A DNA stretch of 64,000 bases, taken from the NCBI GenBank assembly GCA_021186555.1, contig JAJKFL010000004.1, positions 39,842,351-39,906,350 on the forward strand, written 5' to 3'. The notes beneath the pieces are model-generated. The model was given only the letters and a program-made list of their open reading frames with translations. It made no database searches and was not told the origin of the DNA. Positions 22,904 through 34,110 of the stretch are shown one piece after another. This stretch comes from Reticulitermes speratus (Eukaryota > Arthropoda > Insecta > Blattodea > Rhinotermitidae). The position numbers and the translations under genes are program-made. Numbering within the stretch: position 1 is the first letter of the stretch; each line of letters starts with the position of its first letter.

Positions 22904-23740
22904 AAGAATGTTTAGTACCTAAATAACGGTCCGTTATATTATACCTATAATACAGGTGTCTTTTTTTCTTTGATAACCGTATCTGTCACTGGACATGCCG
23001 GCAGATTCAGGCTTTCTATTGCGTGCTCGGGAAAAAGGATAAAAGGAACACCCTGTATGTATACAAGTTATAACTTGCTGTTCAGATTTAGTCTGCGACA
23101 ACTACAGAAATATAAAAGAGAAGAGCAAGAGAAAATTATAATGAAGAATCCAATGATTTTCCACCGAAATTAACTCCCAAGTTGTAATTTCTAGAATTCT
23201 TAACAGTAAACATAAATTATAACCAAATAAATTTCCTCTGTATATTGTTTTGAAGTAAGGCTTTGACGCTGCAAAGCATTCATGTGGTAAAGAGAAAATT
23301 AAATTGAAAGTCTATCTGCGTGAAGCCAAAGTTTAATATTAAATTCTGTTACGAAAACAGCAATGTTTAAAAGTCAGTCACGAAATCTTCCCTCGGTTCA
23401 AACTTTGTTCTGCTTCTCTCATCAGTGGCCCAGTTTCTCTTCAGCCTCCCGTCATTACGGCTATGATACATCAGATTAGCCTACAGTATCAAACTTCGGT
23501 TCTCCTCCTAGACAGTAACAACGTGGCCTTAACTCTGTCTTCCTTTTTGTCATGTTACTACCTACCTGAAAATTCATGTATTTTACGTTCTGATATCGAG
23601 TAGGAGGTTCTTATCGATTGCAGAATTTTCGGACCTGACCGCCTTCTTATACAAGGGTTAAGGAATATTGTAGGTGTGTGTTTACTGATCGGTAAGAATT
23701 GAATCTTTAAATGTAATTCAGTTTCATAATTTTTAAAATA
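22904..23740. other. unique sequence, with a possible old 114-bp satellite relic
   Basis: No gene supported. Bases about 23665-23715 (tgtgtgtttactgatcggta) resemble the satellite unit in strongly decayed form. The open frame at 23558-23836 runs into the next repeat. Confidence 0.4.
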
Positions 23741-23744
23741 TTCT

Positions 23745-26370
23745 GTATGGGATTTGTAGTGGCACTGGGACAGGTTTCTCTCCCAGTTCTTCAGTTTTCC
23801 CCTGTCAGTATCATTCCACCAATGCTCCATACTCATTCATACATCTACCACCAACGCTGTATAATGTTTCTCTCCCAGTACTTCAGTTTCCCCTGTCAGT
23901 ATCATTCCACCAATGCTCCATACTCATTCATCCATCTACCACCAACGCTGTATAATGTTTCTCTCCCAGTACTTCAGTTTTTCCCTGTCAGTATCATTCC
24001 ACCAATGCTCCATACTCATTCATTCATCTACCACCAACGCTGTATAATGTTTTTCTCCCAGTACTTCAGTTTTCCCCTGTCAGTATCATTCCACCAATGC
24101 TCCATACTCATTCATCCATCTACCACCAACGCTGTATAATGTTTCTCTCCCAGTACTTCAGTTTCCCCTGTCAGTATCATTCCACCAATGCTCCATACTC
24201 ATTCATTCATCTACCACCAACGCTGTATAATGTTTTTCTCCCAGTACTTCAGTTTTCCCCAGTCAGTATCTTTCCACCAATGCTCCATACTCATTCATAC
24301 ATCTACCACCAACGCTGTATAATGTCTTTCTCTCAGTACTTCAGTTTTCCCCTGTCAGTATCATTCCACCAATGCTCCATACTCATTCATACATCTACCA
24401 CCAACGCTGTATAATGTTTCTCTCCCAGTACTTCAGTTTCCCCTGTCAGTATCATTCCACCAATGCTCCATACTCATTCGTGCATCTACCACCAACGCTG
24501 TATAATGTTATCTCCCAGTACTTCAGTTTCCCCTGTCAGTATCATTCCACCAATGCTCCATACTCATTCATCCATCTACCACCAACGCTGTATAATGTTT
24601 TTCTCCCAGTACTTCAGTTTTCCCCTGTCAGTATCTTCCACCAATGCTCCATACTCATTCATACATCTACCACCAACGCTGTATAATGTCTTTCTCTCAG
24701 TACTTCAGTTTTCCCCTGTCAGTATCATTCCACCAATGCTCCATACTCATTCATACATCTACCACCAACGCTGTATAATGTTTCTCTCCCAGTACTTCAG
24801 CTTTCCCCTGTCAGTATTATCCACCAATGCTCCATACTCATTCATACATCTACCACCAACGCTGTATAATGTTTCTCTCCCAGTACTTTAGATTTCCCCT
24901 GTCAGTATCATTCCACCAATGCTCCATACTCATTCATACATCTACAACCAACGCTGTATAATGTTTCTCTCCCAGTACTTCAGTTTCCCCTGTCAGTATC
25001 ATTCTACCAATGCTCCATACTCATTCATACATCTACCACCAACGCTGTATAATGTTTCTCTCCCAGTACTTCGGTGTTTTCCCCTGTCAGTATCATTCCA
25101 CCAATGCTCCATACTCATTCATCCATCTACCACCAACGCTGTATAATGTTTCTCTCACAGTACTTCGGTGTTTTCCCCTGTCAGTATCATTCCACCAATG
25201 CTCCATACTCATTCATCCATCTACCACCAACGCTGTATAATGTTTCTCTCCCAGTACTTCGGTGTTTTCCCCTGTCAGTATCATTCCACCAATGCTCCAT
25301 ACTCATTCATCCATCTACCACCAACGCTGTATAATGTTTCTCTCCCAGTACTTCGTGTTTTCCCCTGTCAGTATCATTCCACCAATGCTCCATACTCATT
25401 CATCCATCTACCACCAACGCTGTATAATGTTTCTCTCCCAGTACTTCAGTTTCCCCTGTCAGTATCATTCCACCAATGCTCCATACTCATTCATACATCT
25501 ACCACCAACGCTGTATAATGTTTCTCTCCCAGTACTTTAGATTTCCCCTGTCAGTATCATTCCACCAATGCTCCATACTCATTCATACATCTACAACCAA
25601 CGCTGTATAATGTTTCTCTCCCAGTACTTCAGTTTTCCCCTGTCAGTATCATTCTACCAATGCTCCATACTCATTCATACATCTACCACCAACGCTGTAT
25701 AATGTTTCTCTCCCAGTACTTCGGTGTTTTCCCCTGTCAGTATCATTCCACCAATGCTCCATACTCATTCATCCATCTACCACCAACGCTGTATAATGTT
25801 TCTCTCCCAGTACTTCGGTGTTTTCCCCTGTCAATATCATTCCACCAATGCTCCATACTCATTCATCCATCTACCACCAACGCTGTATAATGTTTCTCTC
25901 CCAGTACTTCGGTGTTTTCCCCTGTCAGTATCATTCCACCAATGCTCCATACTCATTCATCCATCTACCACCAACGCTGTATAATGTTTCTCTCCCAGTA
26001 CTTCGGTGTTTTCCCCTGTCAGTATCATTCCACCAATGCTTCATACTCATTCATCCATCTACCACCTACGCTGTATAATGTTTCTCTCCCAGTACTTCAG
26101 TTTCCCCTGTCAGTATCATTCCACCAATGCTCCATACTCATTCATCCATCTACCACCAACGCTGTATAATGTTTCTCTCCCAGTACTTCAGTTTTCCCCT
26201 GTCAGTATCATTCCACCAATGCTCCATACTCATTCATCCATCTACCACCAACGCTGTATAATGTTTCTCTCCCAGTACTTCAGTTTCCCCTGTCAGTATC
26301 ATTCCACCAATGCTCCATACTCATTCATCCATCTACCACCAACGCTGTATAATCTTAGCAATTGGCAGTG
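23745..26370 (+). repeat. 92-bp array expanded inside a SINE body (about 28 copies)
   Basis: Left edge: gggatttgtagtggcactgg, the start of a SINE body found after a B box at 29.2 and 39.7 kb. Then about 28 units of 91-94 bp follow (tctctcccagtacttcagtt, cctgtcagtatcattccacc, aatgctccatactcattcat, caccaacgctgtataatg). Right edge: ataatcttagcaattggcag and tgtctttaaata, the SINE 3' end seen on the minus strand at 50159-50345. Unit variants (cttcggtgtttt, ctttagattt, ctacaaccaacg) recur with an offset of 649 bp, showing a 7-unit block duplication at 24.9-25.5 versus 25.5-26.1 kb. Open frames here are by-products. Confidence 0.93.
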
Positions 26371-26823
26371 TCTTTAAATAACACACTTTACAAAATAAAA
26401 TACTTTTGATTCCCATTTACCCTCGGTCTGTATATCGGAGTCTCTTCCAGAAGGTACAGATGGACAGAACGTGAAACTGGTCATTCATTCCCATGCAGTG
26501 TGGAGCCTTACCTTGACATTTGCTTGAAAATTTTCTTAATCTTTCACATTTGTCTTCACTTCTCCTCCCCCTGCTTGCCATTCTAATCGTCCTTCCTTTA
26601 GTGAGCTTTACAGCTCTGTTATTTCTTCCGGTTCGTTCTTTCCCCCGCCTCTTCTGCCACTTCTGCGCATTATTCCACCCATTTATCTTCCTGTGTTCAT
26701 CCCTTTGTTTGTACCACTGTAACGTTTCTTGACATCCGCCTTCCCTCTTTACCTCCCTACTTCTTAGTTCTGTGTGATTCTGATGCTGCAGGCAATGTAC
26801 GTGAAGATTGCTGTCTTCTGCGA
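26371..26823. other. unique sequence, no supported gene
   Basis: A minus-strand frame of 152 codons (26417-26875) is basic and low in complexity, and its first residues come from the foldback element that follows. I do not consider it a gene. Confidence 0.4.
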
Positions 26824-26937
26824 TGTGACACCGTGAATTCCGGTAAGAAGATACCAACCCTGAAGATGGAAGCAACAGGTTCTTTCAGTTTCAGTGTTGG
26901 TACCTTTCTACCAGACTCTACGGCGACACATCTTATC
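26824..26937. mobile_element. old foldback element
   Basis: tgtgacaccgtgaattccgg, aagataccaaccctgaag on the left faces ttcagtgttggtacctttct, acggcgacaca on the right. Roughly 42-bp arms match at about three quarters of positions around a loop of about 25 bp. It is a decayed MITE-like inverted repeat without coding capacity. Confidence 0.7.
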
Positions 26938-27065
26938 GGGAGTGCTTTGTTGTATTCGTTGATTTGTCCCAATTCCACTCTTCTACAAACCTCGCTGTCA
27001 TTTTCATTGCAATTTTACCTAATTTACCTTAAGTTATTTTTCCTTCGTTTTTCACTCAATAAAAG

Positions 27066-27318
27066 GTAAAGGTCACCCTAGAACAGGCCATGAAGACCCA
27101 GAGGGGGAGCAAAGGTATAACTTACTCTTTCTTTAACCTCGGCGCTAGATGGGGGTGGGTGTTCAACTCCACCCTCCGGCCGCTTTACCCCCGGAATGAC
27201 CCGGTACGTATTGTACAGGAGGCTGGGTGGGCCCCAGGGCCGGTCTGGACGGGTGCGGAAAATCTCGCCTCCACCGGGATTCAATCCCCGGACAGTCCAG
27301 CTGCTTTCTCTCCGTATT
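27066..27318 (-). mobile_element. tRNA-headed SINE, 5'-truncated
   Basis: The minus strand carries the B box (gggattgaatcccgg), the ccagaccggccctggggccc body and the ggtgacctttacctttt tail of the main SINE family. The A-box part of the head is missing: homology stops at about 27305-27318. Short open frames on both strands across it are SINE shadows. Confidence 0.88.
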
Positions 27319-27994
27319 GTCCACAATATTGTCAGTTTACTTTCTTTCCTTTGTGTTTTCTAACTCTGTCCCACCCTTTATTCTACTTTGCCCTTTCTTC
27401 ATTCCTTTCTTGCCCGGTATTTTGTTTTCATTTCAACTTCTATCAGTCTACTTCTTCTTTCTTCAACACTCAACATTAAACCTGTTTATTACATAACAAA
27501 AAGCCGCACAATAAAACTACTAGCTTCACAATCTGTACTTAGACATTTACAATTTTTCTATCAGTAAACACTTCGATATATCAGCTGATTTGACACTGTG
27601 AACTGCGCAGTATGCAGCGTGTAGAACGAAATATGTGCTGTGGTGGAAGGCGGAGACGTGGAACCAGTAGGCTATTAATTACATTTCGGAATACAAAAAA
27701 CCAATTTGTTTACCAGTTGACAGGATAAAGAGACGCAGAGTTTTTCCCACGGTATTAAAACAGTAATTAGACAGCAACTGAAACAAGAAACCAAGGACGA
27801 GCTGTAAAGTGGCCTTTTAAATTTTAGACACGGAATTGACAATCACTGTTGCTTGCTTCGTTAAATTTAATATAGGATGCGAATTTTGTTAGCATTGCTA
27901 AAACTATGGTTAGTTTATACGAGGTATAAAGACGGTTGAACATTTCAGGTTATAGTTTGCAGAAGCCAATTAGCACTAAGGCTTTTGCAATCGT
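27319..27994. other. AT-rich unique sequence
   Basis: No gene or element recognised. Confidence 0.5.
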
Positions 27995-28855
27995 GTAAGT
28001 CTAGAATACTGAGCATGGAACATTTTCTGTAAGTCTAGAATACTGAGCATGGAACATTTTCTGTAAGTCTAGAACACTGGGCATGGAACATTTTCTGTAA
28101 GTCTAGAACACTGGGCATGGAACATTTTCTGTAAGTCTAGAACACTGAACATGAAATATTTTCTGTAAGTCTAGAACACTGGGCATGGAACATTTTCTGT
28201 AAGTCTAGAACACTGGCATGGGACATTTTGAATCAAACACTGTCATGAATTTTCTGTAAGTCTAGAACACTGACATGAAATATTTTCTGTAAGTCTAGAA
28301 CACTGGGCATGGAACATTTTCTGTAAGTCTAGAACACTGGGCATGGAACATTTTCTGTAAGAACATTCATGAAAATTTTCTGTAAGTCTAGAACACTGGG
28401 CATGGAACATTTTCTGTAAGTCTAGAACACTGGGCATTGAACATTTTCTGTAAGTCTAGAACACTGCATGGACTTCATTAGGAACATTTTCTGTAAGTCT
28501 AGAACACTGGGCTGGAACATTTTCTGTAAGTCTAGAACACTGGGCATTGAACATTTTCTGTAAGTCTAGAACACTGGGCATGGAACATTTTCTGTAAGTC
28601 TAGAACATTGGGCATTGAACATTTTCTGTAAGTCTAGAACACTGGGCATGGAACATTTTCTGTTGTCTAGAACACTGGGCATGGAACATTTTCTGTAAGT
28701 CTAGAACACTGGGCATGGAACATTCTGTAAGTCAGAACACTGGCATGAACATTTTCGTAAGTCTAGACACTGATGAACATTTCTGTAAGTCAGAACACTG
28801 AGTATGAACATTTTGTGTAAGTCTAGAACACTGGGCATGGAACATTTTCTGTCTT
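27995..28855 (+). repeat. 34-bp minisatellite (about 25 copies), indel-rich at the end
   Basis: The unit gtaagtctagaacactgggc plus atggaacattttct has period 34. Early copies are clean. From about 28205 on, and densely at 28715-28830, copies lose single bases (gtaagtcagaacactggcat, tttcgtaagtctagacactg). That pattern looks like uncorrected long-read error as much as real decay. Each unit includes a GTAAGT hexamer, a splice-donor-like sequence. No coding function. Confidence 0.93.
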
Positions 28856-29034
28856 CTTTAGGTTTTTGTGACATAGTGTAAGGACTGGCCGATCCCTCAT
28901 CCAGGCAGCCCTACCAAACCTCCGAACAAGAGTCGGAATATCAGAAAACGGTAGGCCCTGGACCTCGAGGTCTGTAGCTCTTTATGAAATCAAATGTCAG
29001 GGCGACTGAAGAAAAGCACAAGGAAGATTTTAGT

Positions 29035-29320
29035 TTTTGCACTTTTATCATTTTATTATCGGGGTGGGGACTACGGGGTCCCTTCGTACTGCTGGCGCTA
29101 ATGGGCCCTTTGTGTCAGCCCCGGGTGATGAACGAAATAATATGCGTCACTGCGTGCGTAACAGATACAGCGCAAAATCCGAAGTTCCCGGACAGGAACC
29201 TGTCCCAATGTCACTTCGTCTACCACAAATCTCACATGGCCCTGACCTGGGATCGAACCCGGGAGTTTATGGTGAGAGGCCGGGGACTATCGCTCTGCAC
29301 GGTCCTTCACATCAACTGTT
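29035..29320 (-). mobile_element. tRNA-headed SINE of a second family
   Basis: The minus strand shows an A-box-like cgtgcagagcgatag and a B-box-like cgggttcgatcccagg (29248-29263). The body begins gtgagatttgtggtagacga and continues agtgacattgggacagg. This body start is shared with the SINE at 39645-39830 and with the left edge of the 92-bp array, so these three loci form one family. Its 3' part (from about 29170 leftward) differs from the others. Open frames on the plus strand are shadows. Confidence 0.72.
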
Positions 29321-29974
29321 ATTGTTAATGTATTTTGTTTAATTTTTGTGAACAACTTACTGCTTGAGTCTGCACACTAGATGTGTTGAACACAACAGCG
29401 CGGTTTCAGGCCTTTCCCGTTTATCACTAAACTTACAGCCTCAGTACATAACGTGTGTATGCAGTAGGGGAGAGCGGGGCTAGTTGGCTACCCCCCTCTC
29501 CCCTAATGACTAACTGCCTGTTGAATCTCACGTGGCCATCTCCAAAGCACACTTTGCTATTACCACTGATCTAAAATCCAAAGTTCTACGTAAATATTTG
29601 CGTAGCCGATATGCTAGTAATTTTTCGTCATACAAGAAAAATGACAAATATTCGCCCTTTTAGAGGGGCCAATACCACACCTGATTTCAGAATCCAAAAA
29701 TTGAGAGTGTTATTGCCACTCTCACCTCAGAATTTCGCATGTTTTAACAAATTGCTGTATGTGTTATAAATTGAATATAAGGCGTCGTGATGGTTTCTAA
29801 AGGCGTCATGATGATTTCTAGTGATATAATAGTAATATCTACATACCGCATTTCGTAAAATTCGGTCGATTCATAAAGTAAAATTTGTCAGACACGCAGA
29901 CAGCATTGTGATCATGTAAGCCAGCTCCTTTTTGTTTTAATTTTAGGAAGTCTATCAGGCTAAAATGATCAAAC
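29321..29974. other. unique sequence with a small G/C-rich hairpin
   Basis: No gene recognised. taggggagagcgggg faces cccccctctccccta near 29466-29504, an imperfect hairpin. Confidence 0.45.
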
Positions 29975-30365
29975 GGCCGACGACATATTCCTATCCTGAG
30001 CCAAACAAATCCATTCACCGCCCTCCTATCCTATTATTTTAACCTCAGTTTTAATATTATCCTTCCATCTGTGCTTAGATTTTCCAAGTGGTCTCCTTCC
30101 CTCAGGTCTCCCCACCAAAATCCTGTATGCAACTCTCCCCTCCCTGATACGTGCTACATGCCCCGCTCATTACATTTTCCTTAATTTGACCACCCAAAAT
30201 AATATTTGGTCAGCTGTACAAATCACGAAGCTCCTCACTATGTAATTTTCTCCAGTCTCCTGTCACTTCCTTCCTCTTAGGCTCAAATATCTCCTTCAAC
30301 ACCCTGTACTCGAACACCCTCAGTCTATGTTTTTCCTTCACTATGAGAGACCAAGTTCCACACCC
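29975..30365 (-). mobile_element. LINE family 1, decayed 3' region (minus strand)
   Basis: The phrases cctatcctgagccaaacaaa, ttccaagtggtctccttccc, tcaggtctccccaccaaaat, cgtgctacatgcccc, aaatcacgaagctcctcact and tctccagtctcctgtcactt parallel the 15.2-15.7 kb copy in the same order and strand. The segment reaches further 5' than that copy (ctcgaacaccctcagtctat). The frame is broken and the (GTTA)n tail is absent. Confidence 0.82.
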
Positions 30366-30917
30366 GTTTAACAGACTAAATTATAGTTCGATATATTTTT
30401 TGTGTCTTTGGACAGCAAATATGAATAAAAATACTCAAGGTCGAATTTAGTCTGTTATGTCTTTATGCAGTCAAATTAGATTTGTTAACTTTATTCCCAA
30501 ATATTTGAAATTTTCCGCATTTTCAGAATAATTTATTAGCTATCTGTTTTGTTGCTTTCCCTCCCTTAGATGCACTGTAAAGCAAATATGAAGAATTTCC
30601 TTAGCATTCTTGCAATGAGAACTGATCTGTTTTACACGCTGTTACCACTGAGCACGCCTAAAAGAGACCGATGATATAACCTTGCTCTTTCCGAGATGAA
30701 CAACAAAGTTCGGCTGCTGTCCGCGAAGTTCAACCGACTGTAAATCAAGTTAAATATTTACCATGACACCAAGGTCCCCCCCCCCCCCCCCCCCCACTAG
30801 CCTGTTTTCCTCATCGCTTCATGTCAACCGTCAGTAGACGCTGATTAATGCGCCACCTGCTTGAGCATTAAAAATATGTGCGTTTTGCCTTCGCGTGCTA
30901 TTTATATCTTTGTCATC
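30366..30917. other. unique sequence with poly-C run
   Basis: No gene recognised. An uninterrupted run of 20 C lies at 30776-30795. Confidence 0.5.
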
Positions 30918-31012
30918 ATTCTGACAATACACAGTGATTATTTCCCTAAACGACAATAACTGTTTCGCCGTAATAGAGTGGAAATGTGTTTACTGCGCGG
31001 TAGGAACTGTAT
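30918..31012 (+). repeat. single decayed copy of the 114-bp satellite unit
   Basis: acagtgattatttccctaaa, gacaataactg, gtgtttactgcgcggtagga and actgtat follow the order of the satellite unit with many substitutions. There is no tandem copy here. It looks like an old dispersed relative rather than a fragment thrown off a young array. Confidence 0.7.
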
Positions 31013-31384
31013 CTGTAAATGTTACGTACATTTTACTGTGAGATACAAATGGTGGGAATTTAAATGCCAGAAGTGCAGTTCATGCAGCAGAAAATTTCAG
31101 TTCTGCCTACAGCTAATAAATTCTACGGAACATATTGCTTCTTTAGAAGCTGATTGCCGGTCAACTGGCTAGAAATTTTTCCCTTGAATCCGAAGGTCTA
31201 TGATCTAGTCATAAGATGCTTCCACTTACGAATAGATTTTTCAGCTGATCTCTTTATTTTGGTTTTTTTTCAACACAAATTTTGTATCTATTTCTCCCCA
31301 TCTGCATGACTCACCTATTTCATCCTCCTTGATTTAATTATGCCAGTAAAATCCAGAATTGTCATGGCAAAAGCAGCTTTCAAT
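31013..31384. other. unique sequence
   Basis: No gene supported. The short frame at 30978-31172 begins inside the satellite relic. Confidence 0.4.
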
Positions 31385-31842
31385 AAGCAGACTCTTTTCA
31401 CTAGCAAACTAGACTTAAATTTAAGATAAAAACAGTAAAGTGCTACATTTGGAGCATAGCTTTGTGTGGTGCTGAAACGTGGACACTTGGGAAAGTAGAT
31501 CGGAAGTATCTGGAAAGTTTTGATATGTGGTGCTGGAGAAGAATGGAGAAGATCAGTTGGACCGATCGTGTGAGAAATGAAGAAGTATTACACAGAGTGA
31601 AGGAGGAGAGGAATATCGTACATACAATAAAAAGAAGAAAGGCTAACTGGATTGGTCACATCTTGCGTAGAAACTGCCTTCTGAAACTGTGATTGAAGGA
31701 AAGTTAGAAGGAAGGATAGAAATGACGGGACGACGAGGGAGAAGACGTAAGCAGCTACTGAATGACCTTAAGGAAAAGAAAAGTTACTGTAAATTGAAAG
31801 ATGAAGCACTAGATCGCACTGTGTGAGAACTCGCTTTGGAAG
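31385..31842 (+). pseudogene. LINE family 2, C-terminal end (second copy, broken)
   Basis: Near-identical to 2590-3051: AETWTLGKVDRKYLESF, WCWRRMEKISWTDRVRNEEV and NWIGHILRRNCLLKL, then a frameshift where an AGG is lost after the LLK codons, so the first frame ends at about 31692. A second stop (TGTGTGAGAA) lies just before the terminal segment. The start of the homology (tagcaaactagacttaaat) matches the other copy. Both copies are truncated near the same point and both carry the 39-bp expansion. Confidence 0.86.
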
Positions 31843-32152
31843 AGGCTACGGACCTGTCGTAAGACAGACTGCAGAATGAAGAGGCTACGGACCTGTCGTA
31901 AGACAGACTGCAGAATGAAGAGGCTACGGACCTGTCGTAAGACAGACTACAGAATGAAGAGGCTACGGACCTGTCGTAAGACAGACTGCAGAATGAAGAG
32001 GCTACGGACCTGTCGTAAGACAGACTGCAGAATGAAGAGGCTACGGACCTGTCGTAAGACAGACTGCAGAATGAAGAGCTACGGACCTGTCGTAAGACAG
32101 ACTGCAGAATGAAGAGGCTACGGACCTGTCGTAAGACAGACTGCAGAATGAA
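31837..32152 (+). repeat. 39-bp tandem repeat of a LINE C-terminus (8 copies)
   Basis: The 39-bp unit is the same as at 3046-3247, with eight copies from about 31843. The seventh lacks one base (gaagagctacgg), and the array ends gaatgaatgaatgatg like its counterpart. The 13-residue repeat frame is a by-product. Confidence 0.93.
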
Positions 32153-32164
32153 TGAATGATGTTT

Positions 32165-32315
32165 GGCGAGAAGTTCAAATTACGAAGTTCCTCACTACGC
32201 AGTTCTCCCCAGTCACTTCCTCCCTCCCACGCACAAATACACCCTCAACATCCTGTTCTCAGACACCCTCAGTCTATACTCGCCCTTTCGAGCGACACGT
32301 AATATTGTACACCGA
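32165..32315 (-). mobile_element. LINE family 1 fragment (minus strand)
   Basis: attacgaagttcctcactac, cagttctccccagtcacttc and gacaccctcagtctatactc parallel 30230-30340 and 15600-15680 in the same order. Only about 150 bp remains, abutting the LINE family 2 tail. Confidence 0.7.
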
Positions 32316-32616
32316 TACAAAAAGAAAGGAAACTCACAAATGTATATTTTCGATTCTGCGCTTTTAAATATCAGAAGGACAGACAGACAGCTGCAGCAGG
32401 CACTCCCGGAATTTAATGCGCTCTTAATTTCGCCTGAATACGATTTTGAATTGTCACTGTCGACCGCAAAAAATTTCAACTTCGCGACAGATCCGGCCGA
32501 TTGACTACCTGAGTTTTTGTATTATGATAGAGTGTGCAACAGGAGAGAGAAATGTTTGTAGTAGCTATGTGAGTACATTGCGTACAGCTGTGCTCTCTTT
32601 AACTGTGTTCTTATTT

Positions 32617-32910
32617 GTGGGCCGCGATAGCTCAGTCGGTATAGCTACTCGCTAAGGGCTGGACGGTCCGGGTATCGAATCCCGGTGGGGGCGAGATTTT
32701 CAGCAACCGTCCAGACCGACCCTGGGGCCTACCCAGCCTCCTATTCAATGGGTATCGGGTCTCTTTCCCGGGGGTGAAACGGCCGGGGAGTGGAGTTGAC
32801 CACCCACCATCATCTAGTGTCAGGGTTAAAGAAAGAGTAGAGATATACCTCTACTCCCCCTCTGGGCCTTCGTGGCCTGTTCTAGGGAGACCTTTACCTT
32901 TACCTTTACC
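32617..32910 (+). mobile_element. tRNA-headed SINE, full length, with 14-bp TSD
   Basis: Complete head (tagctcagtcggt; gggtatcgaatcccgg), body and (CTTTAC)n tail of the main SINE family. The flanks ctgtgttcttattt (32603-32616) and ctgtgatcttattt (32910-32923) form a target-site duplication with one mismatch. It is one of the youngest-looking copies in the window. Confidence 0.93.
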
Positions 32911-33124
32911 TGTGATCTTATTTACCGAGTGCTTTGTATCAAATTAATGGTTAAATATTTATTTAAAATCACGCAAGTCAATGTGATAAATTTATTTGTT
33001 ACGCTATAATGTCGACATCAGCGGATCCATACCTCCACTTCCCAATACACCTTTTTTGGCGTGCACAGGAACAATTTGCCGTTAATCGCGGTATATATGT
33101 CTTTCTGTCTTATATAGTCTTATA

Positions 33125-33202
33125 CAGGGCATACACAAAAGAATGGTACGGTTTTAATAGTGTTCACTATTAAAACCGCACCATTCTTTTGTGTATGCCC
33201 TG
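33125..33202. mobile_element. 78-bp palindromic mariner-type MITE
   Basis: Two 38-bp arms (CAGGGCATACACAAAAGAAT plus ggtacggttttaatagtg and its complement) with a single mismatch and a TT loop, flanked by TA on both sides (33123-33124 and 33203-33204). The first 31 bp of the arm match the terminal inverted repeat of the 587-bp mariner-like element at 46298-46884, except the one mismatched base in the left arm. Confidence 0.92.
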
Positions 33203-33642
33203 TATATCTTGGAGGTCTTCCTGCCGCTTCAGTCTTTAGTCTGTCGTTGTCCAAAATTAATACACGGACGATACGACACACAGTACTGTTAGGGTTATAT
33301 TGTGTTAACATCGCAGCTGGTCGTGGTACGTTTAGTGACGTGCGTAAACAGAACTGCAGTCCTGGAGCAGATGCAAACAGCAAAGTGTCACTTAGTGACA
33401 TAAAATACGAGTAATAAGGAAGATATCACTCATTTAGAAGCGTTTCCAAGAAGCTGGTATCCCCCTGCCTTCCTTCTCCCCTCTGTAAAAATCTAACCAT
33501 TCACACGACAGTAATGACCACGTGTGTATCTATGCAATCTGCCGAAACAGCTTGTTTTGTGACAATATTTCTCTCGCAATAAGCGGACACTATTTCACTA
33601 AGACACTGGTCCTTGTGGATACGAATCTGTGTTGCTGTGTAA
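33203..33642. other. unique sequence
   Basis: No gene supported. Short frames on both strands at 33120-33414 overlap the palindrome and are not credible. Confidence 0.4.
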
Positions 33643-33765
33643 GTCGTTGCCGACGTTTCGAAAGAGTCGTCTTCATCTTCGAGGTTAATCAGTCCGTGAT
33701 GCTTCATACGTGATAATATCTGAAGACGAAGGCGACACGATACTTCGAAACGTTCGGAACCACTT
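33643..33765. mobile_element. foldback element with CCGACGTTTCGAA core
   Basis: gttgccgacgtttcgaaaga, gtcgtcttcatcttcga on the left faces tctgaagacgaaggcgac, gatacttcgaaacgttcgga on the right, with a loop around gtgatgcttcatacg. Mismatches and small indels make it older than the elements at 8.9 and 11.4 kb. Confidence 0.78.
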
Positions 33766-34110
33766 GCACAGGGACACGGCGTCACGTACCGGAAAGCTCG
33801 TCCTCATCAACACACGCTGCTAGACCCTATAATCCCTATTTGTATTTGTAATCAAGAAGCAGTGTGTTTTCTGTGAATTGGGAATGAATTTTACTTATTA
33901 CTTTGATGAGGTTTTGGGGTTCAGTAGATTTATAGAGCTTAATGCAAGCCATTATTAGACGTTTTCTCTACAGTGTATGAAAGCGTCTAATGTTAGCACT
34001 GGACTAGCGAGCAGAGATCATAAGCCAGTTATTATGTTATGAATACTTGAGATGTACAACTGTTGATCTTATGAACACTGATGTTAATATAAATAACATA
34101 TATAACGACT
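33766..34110. other. unique sequence
   Basis: No gene or repeat recognised. Confidence 0.45.

Noticed and set aside
26417..26875. 152-codon minus-strand gene
   Set aside because: Its N-terminus lies in a foldback element, the rest is basic low-complexity sequence, and no relative is recognised.
29035..29328. Overlapping 114- and 101-codon plus-strand frames as a small gene
   Set aside because: Both lie on the antisense side of a tRNA-headed SINE.
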